Positions 32,264 to 40,387 of a DNA stretch of 64,000 nucleotides are shown here, one piece after another (within the stretch, counting starts at the first letter, position 1; the number at the start of each line of letters is the position of its first letter). The notes under the pieces are model-generated. The model had not been told where the DNA came from and ran no database searches. It worked only from the letters and a program-made list of their open reading frames with translations. This DNA comes from Mycobacterium sp. 852002-51961_SCH5331710. GTDB taxonomy: Bacteria; Actinomycetota; Actinomycetes; Mycobacteriales; Mycobacteriaceae. The DNA lies in NCBI RefSeq assembly GCF_001665535.1, contig NZ_LZSQ01000117.1:104329-168328 (forward strand), given 5' to 3'. Position numbers and translations under genes: made by a program.

Positions 32264-34505
32264 CTGCCGGCGCGGTCTCCGAGTTGGCCGCTTCCTCGTC
32301 AACCAGGATGAGCGATATCTTTCCGCGGTTGTCGATGTCGGCGATCTCCACACGGAGCTTGTCGCCGACCTTGACGACGTCCTCGACCTTGGCGATCCGC
32401 TTGCCACGTCCCAGCTTCGAGATGTGGACCAGTCCGTCGCGACCCGGCAGCAGCGACACGAAGGCACCGAAATCCGTTGTCTTGACGACGGTTCCGAGGA
32501 ACCGCTCACCGACCTTGGGCAGCTGCGGGTTGGCGATCGCGTTGATCTTGTCGATCGCCGCTTGCGTCGACGGGCCGTCGGTCGCGCCGACGAACACGGT
32601 GCCGTCGTCCTCGATCGAGATCTGCGCTCCGGTCTCCTCGGTGATCTGGTTGATGATCTTGCCTTTCGGGCCGATCACCTCGCCGATCTTGTCCACCGGC
32701 ACCTTGATCGTGGTGATGCGCGGCGCATACGGGCTCATCTCGTCGGGGCCGTCGATGGCTTCGGCCATCACCTCGAGGATGGTCAGCCGGGCGTCCTTGG
32801 CCTGTGACAGCGCACCCGCCAGAACCTTGGACGGGATGCCGTCGAGCTTGGTGTCGAGCTGCAGCGCGGTGACAAACTCCTTGGTGCCTGCGACCTTGAA
32901 GTCCATGTCGCCGAACGCATCCTCGGCGCCGAGGATGTCGGTCAGCGCGACGAACCGGCGCTCGGTGCCGCCATCAGTCTCGACATCGTCCGACACCAGA
33001 CCCATCGCGATGCCCGCGACCGGCGCCTTCAGCGGCACACCGGCGTTGAGCAAGGCGAGGGTCGAGGCGCACACCGAGCCCATGGACGTAGAACCGTTGG
33101 AGCTCAACGCCTCCGACACCTGACGGATCGCGTACGGGAACTCCTCGACGCTGGGCAGCACCGGCATCAGTGCACGCTCGGCCAGCGCGCCGTGGCCGAT
33201 CTCGCGGCGCTTGGGCGAGCCGACGCGACCGGTCTCACCGGTCGAATACGGCGGGAAGTTGTAGTGGTGCATGTAGCGCTTGGAAGTCTCGGGCCCCAAC
33301 GAGTCGATCTGCTGGGCCAGCTTCATCATGTCGAGCGTGGTGACGCCCAGGATCTGGGTTTCGCCGCGCTCGAACAGCGCGCTGCCGTGGGCCCTCGGGA
33401 CCACCGCAACCTCGGCGCTCAGTGCGCGGATGTCGGTGATGCCGCGACCGTCGATGCGGAAGTGGTCGGTCAGGATGCGTTGGCGCACAAGCTTCTTGGT
33501 CAGCGAGCGGAACGCGGCCCCGACCTCTTTCTCGCGGCCCGCGTACTGCTCGGCAAGCCGCTCGAGCACCTCGGCCTTGATCTCGTCGGTGCGGTCGTTG
33601 CGCTCGGCCTTACCGGCGATGGTCAGCGCCTCCGACAGCGCGTCGGTGGCCACCGAGGCGACCGAGTAGTAGACGTCGTCGCCGTAATCGGGGAACACCG
33701 GGTACTCGCCCGTCGGCTTGGCCGCACGATCGGCCAGCTCCTGCTGAGCCTCGCACAGCACCTTGATGAACGGCTTGGCGGCCTCCAGGCCCTCGGCGAC
33801 GACGGCCTCGGTGGGCGCCTGCGCCCCGCCGGCGATCAGCTCGACGACGTTCTCGGTGGCCTCGGCCTCGACCATCATGATCGCGACGTCACCGTCTTCG
33901 AGCGCACGACCGGCGACGACCATGTCGAACACGGCGCGCTCGAGCTGCTCGACGGTCGGGAACGCGACCCAGGTAGCCCCCGCGTTTCCAGCATCGGGGA
34001 TCAGCGCGACACGCACGCCACCGACCGGCCCCGAGAACGGCAGGCCCGCGATCTGCGTGGACGCCGAGGCGGCGTTGATCGCGACCACGTCGTACAGATC
34101 CTTGGGATCGAGGCTGAGCACGGTGACCACGACCTGGATCTCGTTACGCAGGCCGTCGACGAACGTCGGCCGCAGCGGACGGTCGATCAGCCGGCACGTC
34201 AGGATCGCGTCGGTCGAGGGACGACCCTCGCGGCGGAAGAACGAGCCGGGGATACGCCCCGCCGCGTACATCCGTTCTTCGACGTCGATGGTCAACGGGA
34301 AGAAGTCGAAGTGGTCCTTGGGATTCTTGCTGGCGGACGTCGCGCTCAGCAGCATGGTCTCGTCGTCGAGGTAGGCGGCGACGGCGCCGGCGGCCTGCTG
34401 GGCCAGCCGGCCGGTCTCGAAGCGGATGGTGCGGGTGCCGAAGCTCCCGTTGTCGATCGTGGCGGTCGATTCGTACACGCCGTCTTCAATTTCAACTACA
34501 GACAT
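32241..34505 (-). CDS. pnp: Polyribonucleotide nucleotidyltransferase (PNPase, GpsI)
   Basis: A 754-residue phosphorolytic 3'-5' exoribonuclease and RNA polymerase. Two RNase PH domains (about 15-240 and 335-560; FFRREGRPS and the GRG and SNGSTSMGSVC motifs), then KH (TTIKVPVDKIGEVIGPKGKIINQ region, seen as IGEVIGPKGK) and S1 (GTVVKTTDFGAFVSLLPGRDGLVH, seen as DFGAFVSLLPG) RNA-binding domains. In mycobacteria it also acts in stringent-response (p)ppGpp metabolism by older reports. Upstream lies the rpsO-pnp intergenic region with two hairpins. Confidence 0.96.
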   Translation of the reverse strand: MSVVEIEDGVYESTATIDNGSFGTRTIRFETGRLAQQAAGAVAAYLDDETMLLSATSASKNPKDHFDFFPLTIDVEERMYAAGRIPGSFFRREGRPSTDAILTCRLIDRPLRPTFVDGLRNEIQVVVTVLSLDPKDLYDVVAINAASASTQIAGLPFSGPVGGVRVALIPDAGNAGATWVAFPTVEQLERAVFDMVVAGRALEDGDVAIMMVEAEATENVVELIAGGAQAPTEAVVAEGLEAAKPFIKVLCEAQQELADRAAKPTGEYPVFPDYGDDVYYSVASVATDALSEALTIAGKAERNDRTDEIKAEVLERLAEQYAGREKEVGAAFRSLTKKLVRQRILTDHFRIDGRGITDIRALSAEVAVVPRAHGSALFERGETQILGVTTLDMMKLAQQIDSLGPETSKRYMHHYNFPPYSTGETGRVGSPKRREIGHGALAERALMPVLPSVEEFPYAIRQVSEALSSNGSTSMGSVCASTLALLNAGVPLKAPVAGIAMGLVSDDVETDGGTERRFVALTDILGAEDAFGDMDFKVAGTKEFVTALQLDTKLDGIPSKVLAGALSQAKDARLTILEVMAEAIDGPDEMSPYAPRITTIKVPVDKIGEVIGPKGKIINQITEETGAQISIEDDGTVFVGATDGPSTQAAIDKINAIANPQLPKVGERFLGTVVKTTDFGAFVSLLPGRDGLVHISKLGRGKRIAKVEDVVKVGDKLRVEIADIDNRGKISLILVDEEAANSETAPADAAAASS

Positions 34506-34613
34506 AGGTGTCCGTATGGCCTCTCTGGTTCAGTGTCTCCACTGTTTAGCTGTTTTTGCGTCGTCACAGCGTATGAACCACGGGCCTCGATGCGGCTACG
34601 GCCATCGATCGAA

Positions 34614-34637
34614 GCTGCCGGAGATTCTTCCGGCAGC
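34614..34637 (-). terminator. Second hairpin in the rpsO-pnp gap
   Basis: GCTGCCGGA (34614-34622) pairs perfectly with TCCGGCAGC (34629-34637) around GATTCT. About 110 bp before the pnp start on the minus strand. Either a second terminator or a 5'-leader processing hairpin of pnp. Confidence 0.5.
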
Positions 34638-34788
34638 CACTACCGAAGACCGCGCGATCGAGCAGGTCCTGGTTATGACGCGCGGGAACGATGTTCGCGG
34701 AGCTGCGAAAATCGCACCCAAGTCGTTCGGGCCGAAACGGCAGTCGAACGGATCCATCGTACTCTGCGGCGAGTACGCGGCCGAAATC

Positions 34789-34810
34789 CCGGCGCGCATC
34801 TGCGCGCCGG
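34789..34810 (-). terminator. rpsO terminator-like palindrome
   Basis: CCGGCGCGCA (34789-34798) and TGCGCGCCGG (34801-34810) are exact inverse repeats separated by TC, allowing a stem of about 8 bp with a small loop. It begins 7 bp after the rpsO stop on the minus strand. No T-run. Confidence 0.6.
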
Positions 34811-34817
34811 TCCGGTG

Positions 34818-35087
34818 TCAGCGGCGAAGGCCGAGCCGTTCGATCAGCGTGCGGTAACGCTGGACGTCGACCTGGGCCACGTACTTGAGCAGCCGGCGCC
34901 GACGGCCGACGAGCAGCAGCAGGCCGCGCCGCGAGTGGTGATCGTGCTTGTGCACCTTCAGGTGCTCGGTCAGGTCGATGATCCGCTTGGTCAGCAGTGC
35001 AACCTGCGCCTCGGGCGAGCCGGTATCGGTGTCATGCAGGCCGTACTCGCTCAGGATCGACTTTTTCTGTTCGGCGGTAAGCGCCAC
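34818..35087 (-). CDS. rpsO: 30S ribosomal protein S15
   Basis: An 89-residue S15, starting MALTAEQKKSILSEYG and containing the HKHDHHSRRGLLLLVGRRRRLL motif (recognised by DHHSRRGLL) that binds 16S rRNA helix 22 in the central domain. Length is standard. It lies upstream of pnp as in most bacteria, with ribF 203 bp further upstream on the same strand; that 203-bp gap contains no gene and probably the rpsO promoter. Confidence 0.97.
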   Translation of the reverse strand: MALTAEQKKSILSEYGLHDTDTGSPEAQVALLTKRIIDLTEHLKVHKHDHHSRRGLLLLVGRRRRLLKYVAQVDVQRYRTLIERLGLRR

Positions 35088-35290
35088 GAAACAACTCCAT
35101 CTATCTCAGTCCGCGGGAAAGGGCGCGTGGCCCCGGTGAGGCGCGGCCGCCGCGAACTGCAGCGCACGCCCGGTCGGCAGGGAGTCTAGCAGCGGCGGTG
35201 GTGCAGCACGAAATTCTGCCGAGCGCTCATCTACGTACGCCAGTTAAGACGCCATCCTGGGGTTTTGTGTTCGCGACGCAGCGGTCGGCG

Positions 35291-36262
35291 TCAGCGAGCC
35301 AGGATCGTGCGGGCGTGGTCGGTGTCGCGGCCCATCTGCTCCACCAGGTCGTCGACGTCGGCGAACTTCTCCTGGCCCCGCAGCCTGGCCACGAAGTCGA
35401 CGGCGACGTGCTGGCCGTACAGGTCGGCGTCGGTGTCCAGCACGAACGCCTCCACCGTGCGGGTGCGCCCGGAGAACGTCGGGTTGGTGCCGACCGACAC
35501 CGCGGCCTGGTAGCGCTCGCCCGGGACGACGCTGCCCGCGATCGGGCCGTGGCCGAGCACGGTGAACCACGCCGCATAGACCCCGTCGGCCGGAATCGCC
35601 GAGTACATCGGCGGGGCCACGTTGGCGGTGGGAAAGCCGAGCACCTTGCCGCGTCCGTCGCCGCGCACCACGACGCCCTCGACGCGGTGCGGGCGCCCCA
35701 GCGCCTCGGCGGCGGCGACGACATCGCCCGCGTCGACACAGGACCGGATGTAGGTCGAGGAGAACGTGACGGTCTCGTCGCGGTGATGCTCGGCCACCAG
35801 CGACATCGCCTCGACGGCGAAGCCGAACCGCTCTCCGGCCTGGCGCAACAGGTCGACGTTGCCGGCGGCCTTCTTCCCGAAGGTGAAGTTCTCCCCGACC
35901 ACGACCTCGACCACGTGCAGGCGTTCGACCAGCAGTTCGTGGACATAGCGGTCGGGGGTGAGCTTCATGAAGTCGGCCGTGAACGGCATCACGAGAAAGA
36001 CGTCGATGCCCAGTTCCTCGACCAGCTCGGCGCGCCGGGTCAGCGTGGTCAGCTGGGCCGGATGGCTGCCCGGGAAGACAACCTCCATCGGATGGGGGTC
36101 GAACGTCATCAGCACGGTCGGCACACCACGCGACCGTCCCGCCTTGACCGCCTGGTTGATCAGCTCCTGGTGTCCGCGATGGACACCGTCGAACACCCCG
36201 ATGGTGAGCACGCATCGGCCCCAGTCCGTCGGGATCTCCTCTTGTCCCCGCCAGCGCTGCAC
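35291..36262 (-). CDS. ribF: Bifunctional riboflavin kinase / FAD synthetase
   Basis: A 323-residue enzyme making FMN and FAD. N-terminal FAD synthetase domain with IGVFDGVHRGHQELI (near residue 20) and FTFGKKAAGN; C-terminal riboflavin kinase domain with GRGKVLGFPTANV (near residue 205) and the NPTFSGRTRTVEAFVLD motif (NPTF). Starts at GTG 36262, 83 bp from the divergent mntR. Complete, both active sites present. Confidence 0.95.
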   Translation of the reverse strand: MQRWRGQEEIPTDWGRCVLTIGVFDGVHRGHQELINQAVKAGRSRGVPTVLMTFDPHPMEVVFPGSHPAQLTTLTRRAELVEELGIDVFLVMPFTADFMKLTPDRYVHELLVERLHVVEVVVGENFTFGKKAAGNVDLLRQAGERFGFAVEAMSLVAEHHRDETVTFSSTYIRSCVDAGDVVAAAEALGRPHRVEGVVVRGDGRGKVLGFPTANVAPPMYSAIPADGVYAAWFTVLGHGPIAGSVVPGERYQAAVSVGTNPTFSGRTRTVEAFVLDTDADLYGQHVAVDFVARLRGQEKFADVDDLVEQMGRDTDHARTILAR

Positions 36263-36345
36263 GAGGGCAAGCCTACGGCGCGGCCGGGGTCGCGCGCCCC
36301 GCTGGATCCCCCGGATGAGGTGACCATTGCCTAAACTTCCTAACT

Positions 36346-37038
36346 GTGAATCCTGCCGGCGATGCGCGTGACCTGACGACGGTTGCCCAGGACTACCTGA
36401 AAGTCATCTGGACCGTCCAGGAGTGGTCGCAGGAGAAGGTGAGCACGAAGCTGCTCGCCGAACGCCTCGGCGTGTCGGCCAGCACGGCCTCGGAGTCGAT
36501 CCGCAAGCTGGCCGACCAGGGCCTGGTCAACCACGAGAAGTACGGTGCGGTGACGCTGACCGAAGCGGGCAGCGCCGCTGCGCTGGCCATGGTGCGCAGG
36601 CACCGGCTGATGGAGACCTTCCTCGTGCGGGAGCTGGGCTACAGCTGGGACGAGGTGCACGACGAGGCCGAGGTGCTCGAACACGCGGTGTCCGACCGGA
36701 TGCTCGACCGCATCGACGCCAAGCTCGGGCACCCGACCCGCGATCCGCACGGCGACCCGATTCCGGCCGCCGACGGCCGGGTGCCCACCCCCGACGCTCG
36801 CCAGTTGTCGGCCTGCCACGACGGTGACCGGGGCACGATCGCGCGGATCTCCGACGCCGATCCGGAGATGTTGCGGTACTTCGACAGCGTCGGCATCAAC
36901 CTCGACTCCCGACTGCGGGTGCTAGCCCGCCGCGACTTCGCGGGCATGATCTCGGTGGCCATCGAGTCCGCCGAAGGCGACGACATGACCGTCGACCTCG
37001 GAAGCCCTGCCGCCGAAGCGATCTGGGTCGTCGGCTGA
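36346..37038 (+). CDS. mntR: DtxR-family manganese regulator (MntR/SirR-type, Rv2788-like)
   Basis: A 230-residue metalloregulator: winged helix (residues 8-70, with RLGVSASTASESIRKLADQGLV recognised by SASTASESIRKL), dimerisation and metal-binding domain (LMETFLVRELGYSWDEVHDEAEVLEHAVSDR, with the usual Glu/His ligands in EVLEHAVSD), and a C-terminal SH3-like domain. The mycobacterial homologue represses Mn importers. Starts at GTG 36346, about 80 bp from divergent ribF; just upstream is a CCTAAACTTCCTAAC stretch with a short direct repeat that could be an operator. Confidence 0.88.
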   Translation: MNPAGDARDLTTVAQDYLKVIWTVQEWSQEKVSTKLLAERLGVSASTASESIRKLADQGLVNHEKYGAVTLTEAGSAAALAMVRRHRLMETFLVRELGYSWDEVHDEAEVLEHAVSDRMLDRIDAKLGHPTRDPHGDPIPAADGRVPTPDARQLSACHDGDRGTIARISDADPEMLRYFDSVGINLDSRLRVLARRDFAGMISVAIESAEGDDMTVDLGSPAAEAIWVVG

Positions 37039-37041
37039 CGA

Positions 37042-37119
37042 TCAGCGGCGCACCGTCAGGCCGTCCACCAGTAAATCGAGCATGTGACCCGACTGCTCGC
37101 GGGAACCACTGGTAAGCAG
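37042..37119 (-). pseudogene. TetR-regulator C-terminal remnant
   Basis: In the gap between mntR and truB the minus strand reads 25 codons, LLTSGSREQSGHMLDLLVDG followed by LTVRR and TGA. This is the typical C-terminal end of a TetR/AcrR regulator (HMLDLLVDGL), but the frame is blocked by a stop eight codons upstream and there is no start or DNA-binding domain. It is best read as the scar of a deleted tetR gene. The residue pattern is seen; the origin is inferred. Confidence 0.45.
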
Positions 37120-37173
37120 TACTCCCCCTCCGGATCTGCGGTTTCACACCGCGCCGCGCCGCGAGGTGTCGGC

Positions 37174-38055
37174 TCACAGCGTCGCGGGGCGCAGCACGAC
37201 GACCGACTTCGTGCGCGCCGACCGATCTTCGAGCAACGCGATGACGTGACCGTCGGGGGCCGTCGCGGCGTAGATGCCGTCGATGCCGGCCGGTTTCAGC
37301 GGCCGGCCGTGGCGGGTGTCCTCGGCTTCGGCGGGCGTGAGGTCGCGGCACGGGAACGCCATCAGGCAGGCCTTGTCGAGGCTGTAGGACAGCCGCGGGG
37401 TTTCGGCCAGCTCGTCGAGCGTGCGAGCCTCGGTCAACCCGAACCCGCCGACCCTGGTGCGGCGCAACGCCGTGAGGTGCCCGCCGACGCCGAGCGCGGC
37501 GCCGACATCGCGGGCGAGCGCGCGGATGTATGTGCCGCTGGAGCACTCCACCTCGACGTCAACGTCGACCACGCCGGGGTGGCGGCGGACGTCGAGCACG
37601 GCGAAGCGGTCGATGCGGACGCGGCGGGCCGCCAACTCGACGGCCTGCCCCTCGCGCGCGAGCTTGTAGGCACGCTGCCCGCCGACCTTGATCGCGCTCA
37701 CCGCCGACGGCACCTGATCGATCTCACCGCGCAACGGGGCCACCGCCGCCTCGATCTGCGCGGCGGTGACGGCGTCGGCCGAAACCTCCTGCAGGACTTC
37801 GCCTTCGGCGTCCTCCGTGGATGTGGTCTGACCGAGCCGGATGGTCGCGGCGTACGCCTTGTCCGTCGCCGTCAACAGTCCGAGGATCTTGGTGGCGCGT
37901 TCGATTCCGACGACCAGCACGCCGGTCGCCATCGGGTCGAGGGTCCCGGCGTGCCCGACCTTGCGGGTGCCGAAGAAACGGCGACAACGGCCGACGACGT
38001 CGTGGCTCGTCATGCCCGCGGGTTTGTCGACGATGATCAGACCCGCCTCGGTCAT
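37174..38055 (-). CDS. truB: tRNA pseudouridine(55) synthase TruB
   Basis: A 293-residue enzyme making pseudouridine 55 in tRNA. Motif GHAGTLDPMATGVLVV (near residue 35-50) contains the catalytic Asp; YKLAREGQ and the SGTYIRALARDVG motif follow. ATG 38055 overlaps the pptT stop (ATGA). First residues TEAGLIIVDKPAGMTSH are typical. C-terminal PUA-like part is short, as in actinobacteria. Confidence 0.95.
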   Translation of the reverse strand: MTEAGLIIVDKPAGMTSHDVVGRCRRFFGTRKVGHAGTLDPMATGVLVVGIERATKILGLLTATDKAYAATIRLGQTTSTEDAEGEVLQEVSADAVTAAQIEAAVAPLRGEIDQVPSAVSAIKVGGQRAYKLAREGQAVELAARRVRIDRFAVLDVRRHPGVVDVDVEVECSSGTYIRALARDVGAALGVGGHLTALRRTRVGGFGLTEARTLDELAETPRLSYSLDKACLMAFPCRDLTPAEAEDTRHGRPLKPAGIDGIYAATAPDGHVIALLEDRSARTKSVVVLRPATL

Positions 38056-38732
38056 AGCACGATCGCGGTCAGCGCCAACCCGTCGCGGACCGACCACCGG
38101 CCGGTCAGGGTTTCCAGGGGAGGTCCGTGCATCGCCGCCGGATCGATCAGGATGCGCGAGACGAATTCGCCTGAGGTGCCGCTGTCGTCGACGTCGAAGG
38201 CGATGTGCGCGTCTTCGAAACCCAGCCAGCGGTGGGTCAGCGGAAACCACGCCTTGTACGTCGCCTCCTTGGCGCAGAACAGGATTCGGTCCCAGTGCAG
38301 GCCCGCGGGCAGTTGCTTGAGCTCGCTCCGCTCGACGGGCAGGCTGATCGCGTCGAGCACACCGTCGGGCAGCACACCGTGCGGTTCGGCGTCGATGCCG
38401 ACCGATCGGACTTCGGCCTGTCGGCCGACCACCGCGCCGCGGTACCCCTCACAGTGCGTCAGGGAACCGACGACGCCGTCGGGCCAGCATGGTTCGCCCT
38501 TCTCCCCCTTCAGGATCGGCACCGGTTCGATGCCGATCTCGGAGAGCGCCTGCCGCGCGCAGTACCGCACGGTGATGAATTCGTTGCGGCGTTTGGCCAC
38601 CGACTTGGCGATCAGCGGCTCCTCTTCGGGCAGCGGCGCGAGGTCGGGCGGATCGAGGTAGACCTCGGCGGCGGCCAACCCGGACGTCGTCGCCGGAAGC
38701 ACTCCGGACAGCAGTGAAGCGGCCACCGTCAT
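38052..38732 (-). CDS. pptT: 4'-phosphopantetheinyl transferase PptT
   Basis: A 226-residue Sfp-type transferase that activates carrier proteins for mycolic acid, siderophore and polyketide synthases. Conserved motifs GDKGEP-like GEKGEPCWPDGVVGSLTH, VGIDAEPH (near residue 112, metal-binding Asp and Glu) and FCAKEATYKAW (near residue 155) are present. The ATG at 38732 overlaps the PptH gene end by 4 bp. Essential in M. tuberculosis. Operon pptH-pptT-truB on the minus strand. Confidence 0.95.
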   Translation of the reverse strand: MTVAASLLSGVLPATTSGLAAAEVYLDPPDLAPLPEEEPLIAKSVAKRRNEFITVRYCARQALSEIGIEPVPILKGEKGEPCWPDGVVGSLTHCEGYRGAVVGRQAEVRSVGIDAEPHGVLPDGVLDAISLPVERSELKQLPAGLHWDRILFCAKEATYKAWFPLTHRWLGFEDAHIAFDVDDSGTSGEFVSRILIDPAAMHGPPLETLTGRWSVRDGLALTAIVL

Positions 38733-39685
38733 CGCGAGAACTGCCTGTCGCGTATCCGCTGCTGCATCTTCTGCGCGTTCTCCCGCATCTCCTGGGTGAT
38801 CTGGAAGTGTCCACCGAACTCGTTGAGGTACCCGGGCGGATACTGCGGGTCCGGCAGGATCTGCCGCATCCAGCGATAAGGCTTGTGGCGCCGCCACTCT
38901 CGCGGATATCCGACCGACACCTCCTCGAACCGCACGCCGTCGTACCACGTGGTGCGCGGGATGTGCAGGTGCCCGTAGACCGAGCACACCGCGTTGTAGC
39001 GGGTGTGCCAGTCGGCGGTGGCGGTGGTGCCGCACCACAGCGAGAACTCCGGATAGAACATCGCGTCGCAGGGTTCGCGCACCATCGGGAAGTGGTTGAC
39101 GAGCACCGTCGGCGTCATCCAGTCCAGGTCCTCGAGCCGCTTGCGGGTGTAGGTCACCCGGTCGCGGCACCATGCGTCGCGGGTGGCGTACGGCTCGGCG
39201 GACAGCAGGAATTCGTCGGTGCCGACGACGTTGCGTTCGCGCGCGATGGCCAACCCCTCCGCCTTGGTGGCCGCGCCCTCGGGCAGGAAGGTGTAGTCGT
39301 AGAGCAGGAACATCGGCACGATCGTGGCCGGGCCGCCCTCCTCGGTCCACACCGGAAACGGATGCTCGGGCGTGATGATGCCCATCTCGTCGCACATGTT
39401 GACCAGGTAGTCGTAGCGCGCCTTGCCGAAGATCTGCATCGGGTCCCGGTTGGTGGTCCACAGCTCGTGGTTGCCCGGAATCCAGATCACCTTGGCGAAC
39501 CGCTTGCGCAGCAGATCCAGCGCCCACCGGATCTCGTCGGTGCGCTCGGCGACGTCGCCGGCGACAATCAGCCAGTCGTCCGGGGAAGCCGGGTGCAGCG
39601 ACTCGGTCACGGGTTTGTTGCCGGTGTGACCCGTGTGCAGGTCGCTGATCGCCCACAGGGTGGGTCGTCGGCCGTCGCGTGTCAC
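38729..39685 (-). CDS. pptH: 4'-phosphopantetheinyl hydrolase PptH (Rv2795c-like metallophosphoesterase)
   Basis: A 318-residue calcineurin-type metallophosphoesterase. Metal motifs: SDLHTGH (residue 14 on), GDVAER, GNHELW (near residue 72), VNHFPM and GHLHIPR. In M. tuberculosis this gene's product removes phosphopantetheine from carrier proteins, opposing PptT; loss-of-function gives resistance to PptT inhibition. Its stop overlaps the pptT start, so the antagonists are co-translated. GTG start. Confidence 0.9.
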   Translation of the reverse strand: MTRDGRRPTLWAISDLHTGHTGNKPVTESLHPASPDDWLIVAGDVAERTDEIRWALDLLRKRFAKVIWIPGNHELWTTNRDPMQIFGKARYDYLVNMCDEMGIITPEHPFPVWTEEGGPATIVPMFLLYDYTFLPEGAATKAEGLAIARERNVVGTDEFLLSAEPYATRDAWCRDRVTYTRKRLEDLDWMTPTVLVNHFPMVREPCDAMFYPEFSLWCGTTATADWHTRYNAVCSVYGHLHIPRTTWYDGVRFEEVSVGYPREWRRHKPYRWMRQILPDPQYPPGYLNEFGGHFQITQEMRENAQKMQQRIRDRQFSR

Positions 39686-39817
39686 AACTGACCAGGGTAC
39701 TTAACCGGATGCCCGCGGCTCGCCCGGCAACTAGAACAGGTTCTCGTTTCCTCTTCGGCCGCTGCGAGCGGCCCGCTACACTCCCCGCAGGGTCGGACCG
39801 ACGAACAAAGGGGTGAG

Positions 39818-40387
39818 ATGCTCGCCAAGCTGCGCTTGGTCTCGGCGCTGTGCGCACTGATCGCTGCGGTGATGGTGGTGTGGCAGGCCAATCCGGCGGG
39901 CGCCCCGCGGGTGGATGTCGACGACATTCCGATGACGAATGTCACGACGTCGATCAAGTGGCCCGTCATCGAGACGACCGACCCCGCACCGTTCAATCCG
40001 TGCAAGCAGATCCCGCTCGACGCGATTCAGGCGATGGGCCTGGCGTTCACCCCGCCGACGCCGGAGGACCAGCTGCGCTGCCGATACGACGCGGGCAACT
40101 ACCAGTTGGCTGTCGAGGCGATCGTGTGGCGCACCTATGAGCAGACGCTGCCCGCCGACGCGGTCCAGCTCGACATCGACGGCCACCGCGCCGCGCAGTA
40201 CTGGGTGATGAAGCCGACCGACTGGAACAACCGGTGGTGGATCACCTGCATGATCGCCTTCGACACCAGTTACGGCGTGCTGCAGCAGTCGTTGTTCTAC
40301 TCTCCGATCTACTCCAATCCGGCTCCCGACTGCATGCAGACCAACCTGCAGCGCGCCCACGACCTGATCCCGCACTACGTGTTCTAG
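39818..40387 (+). CDS. DUF3558-type exported protein without a clear lipobox
   Basis: A 189-residue protein with a hydrophobic N-terminal segment (residues 5-24) and cysteines in NPCKQIP, LRCRYD, ITCMI and APDCM typical of DUF3558, the LppV/LppU-like family. Most members are lipoproteins, but the only N-terminal Cys (residue 12, VSALCAL) lacks a proper lipobox, so it may be secreted or membrane-anchored. It ends with a CTAG shared with the convergent gene's stop. Confidence 0.72.
   Translation: MLAKLRLVSALCALIAAVMVVWQANPAGAPRVDVDDIPMTNVTTSIKWPVIETTDPAPFNPCKQIPLDAIQAMGLAFTPPTPEDQLRCRYDAGNYQLAVEAIVWRTYEQTLPADAVQLDIDGHRAAQYWVMKPTDWNNRWWITCMIAFDTSYGVLQQSLFYSPIYSNPAPDCMQTNLQRAHDLIPHYVF

Larger units (their letters stand above)
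34506..34817 (-). other. rpsO-pnp intergenic region with two strong hairpins, no gene
   Basis: This 312-bp stretch has no supported ORF. It holds a palindrome just after rpsO (34789-34810, arms CCGGCGCGCA/TGCGCGCCGG around TC) and another hairpin (GCTGCCGGA 34614-34622 with TCCGGCAGC 34629-34637). The first is a plausible rpsO terminator. The second, mid-gap, may be a processing site: in other bacteria the rpsO-pnp leader is where PNPase autoregulates its own mRNA. The pnp promoter probably lies between them and the start. Confidence 0.6.

Noticed and set aside
33192..35189. A 665-codon + strand frame opposite pnp and rpsO
   Set aside because: Shadow of two certain genes; it runs through the rpsO-pnp intergenic gap without any start signal or homologous motif.
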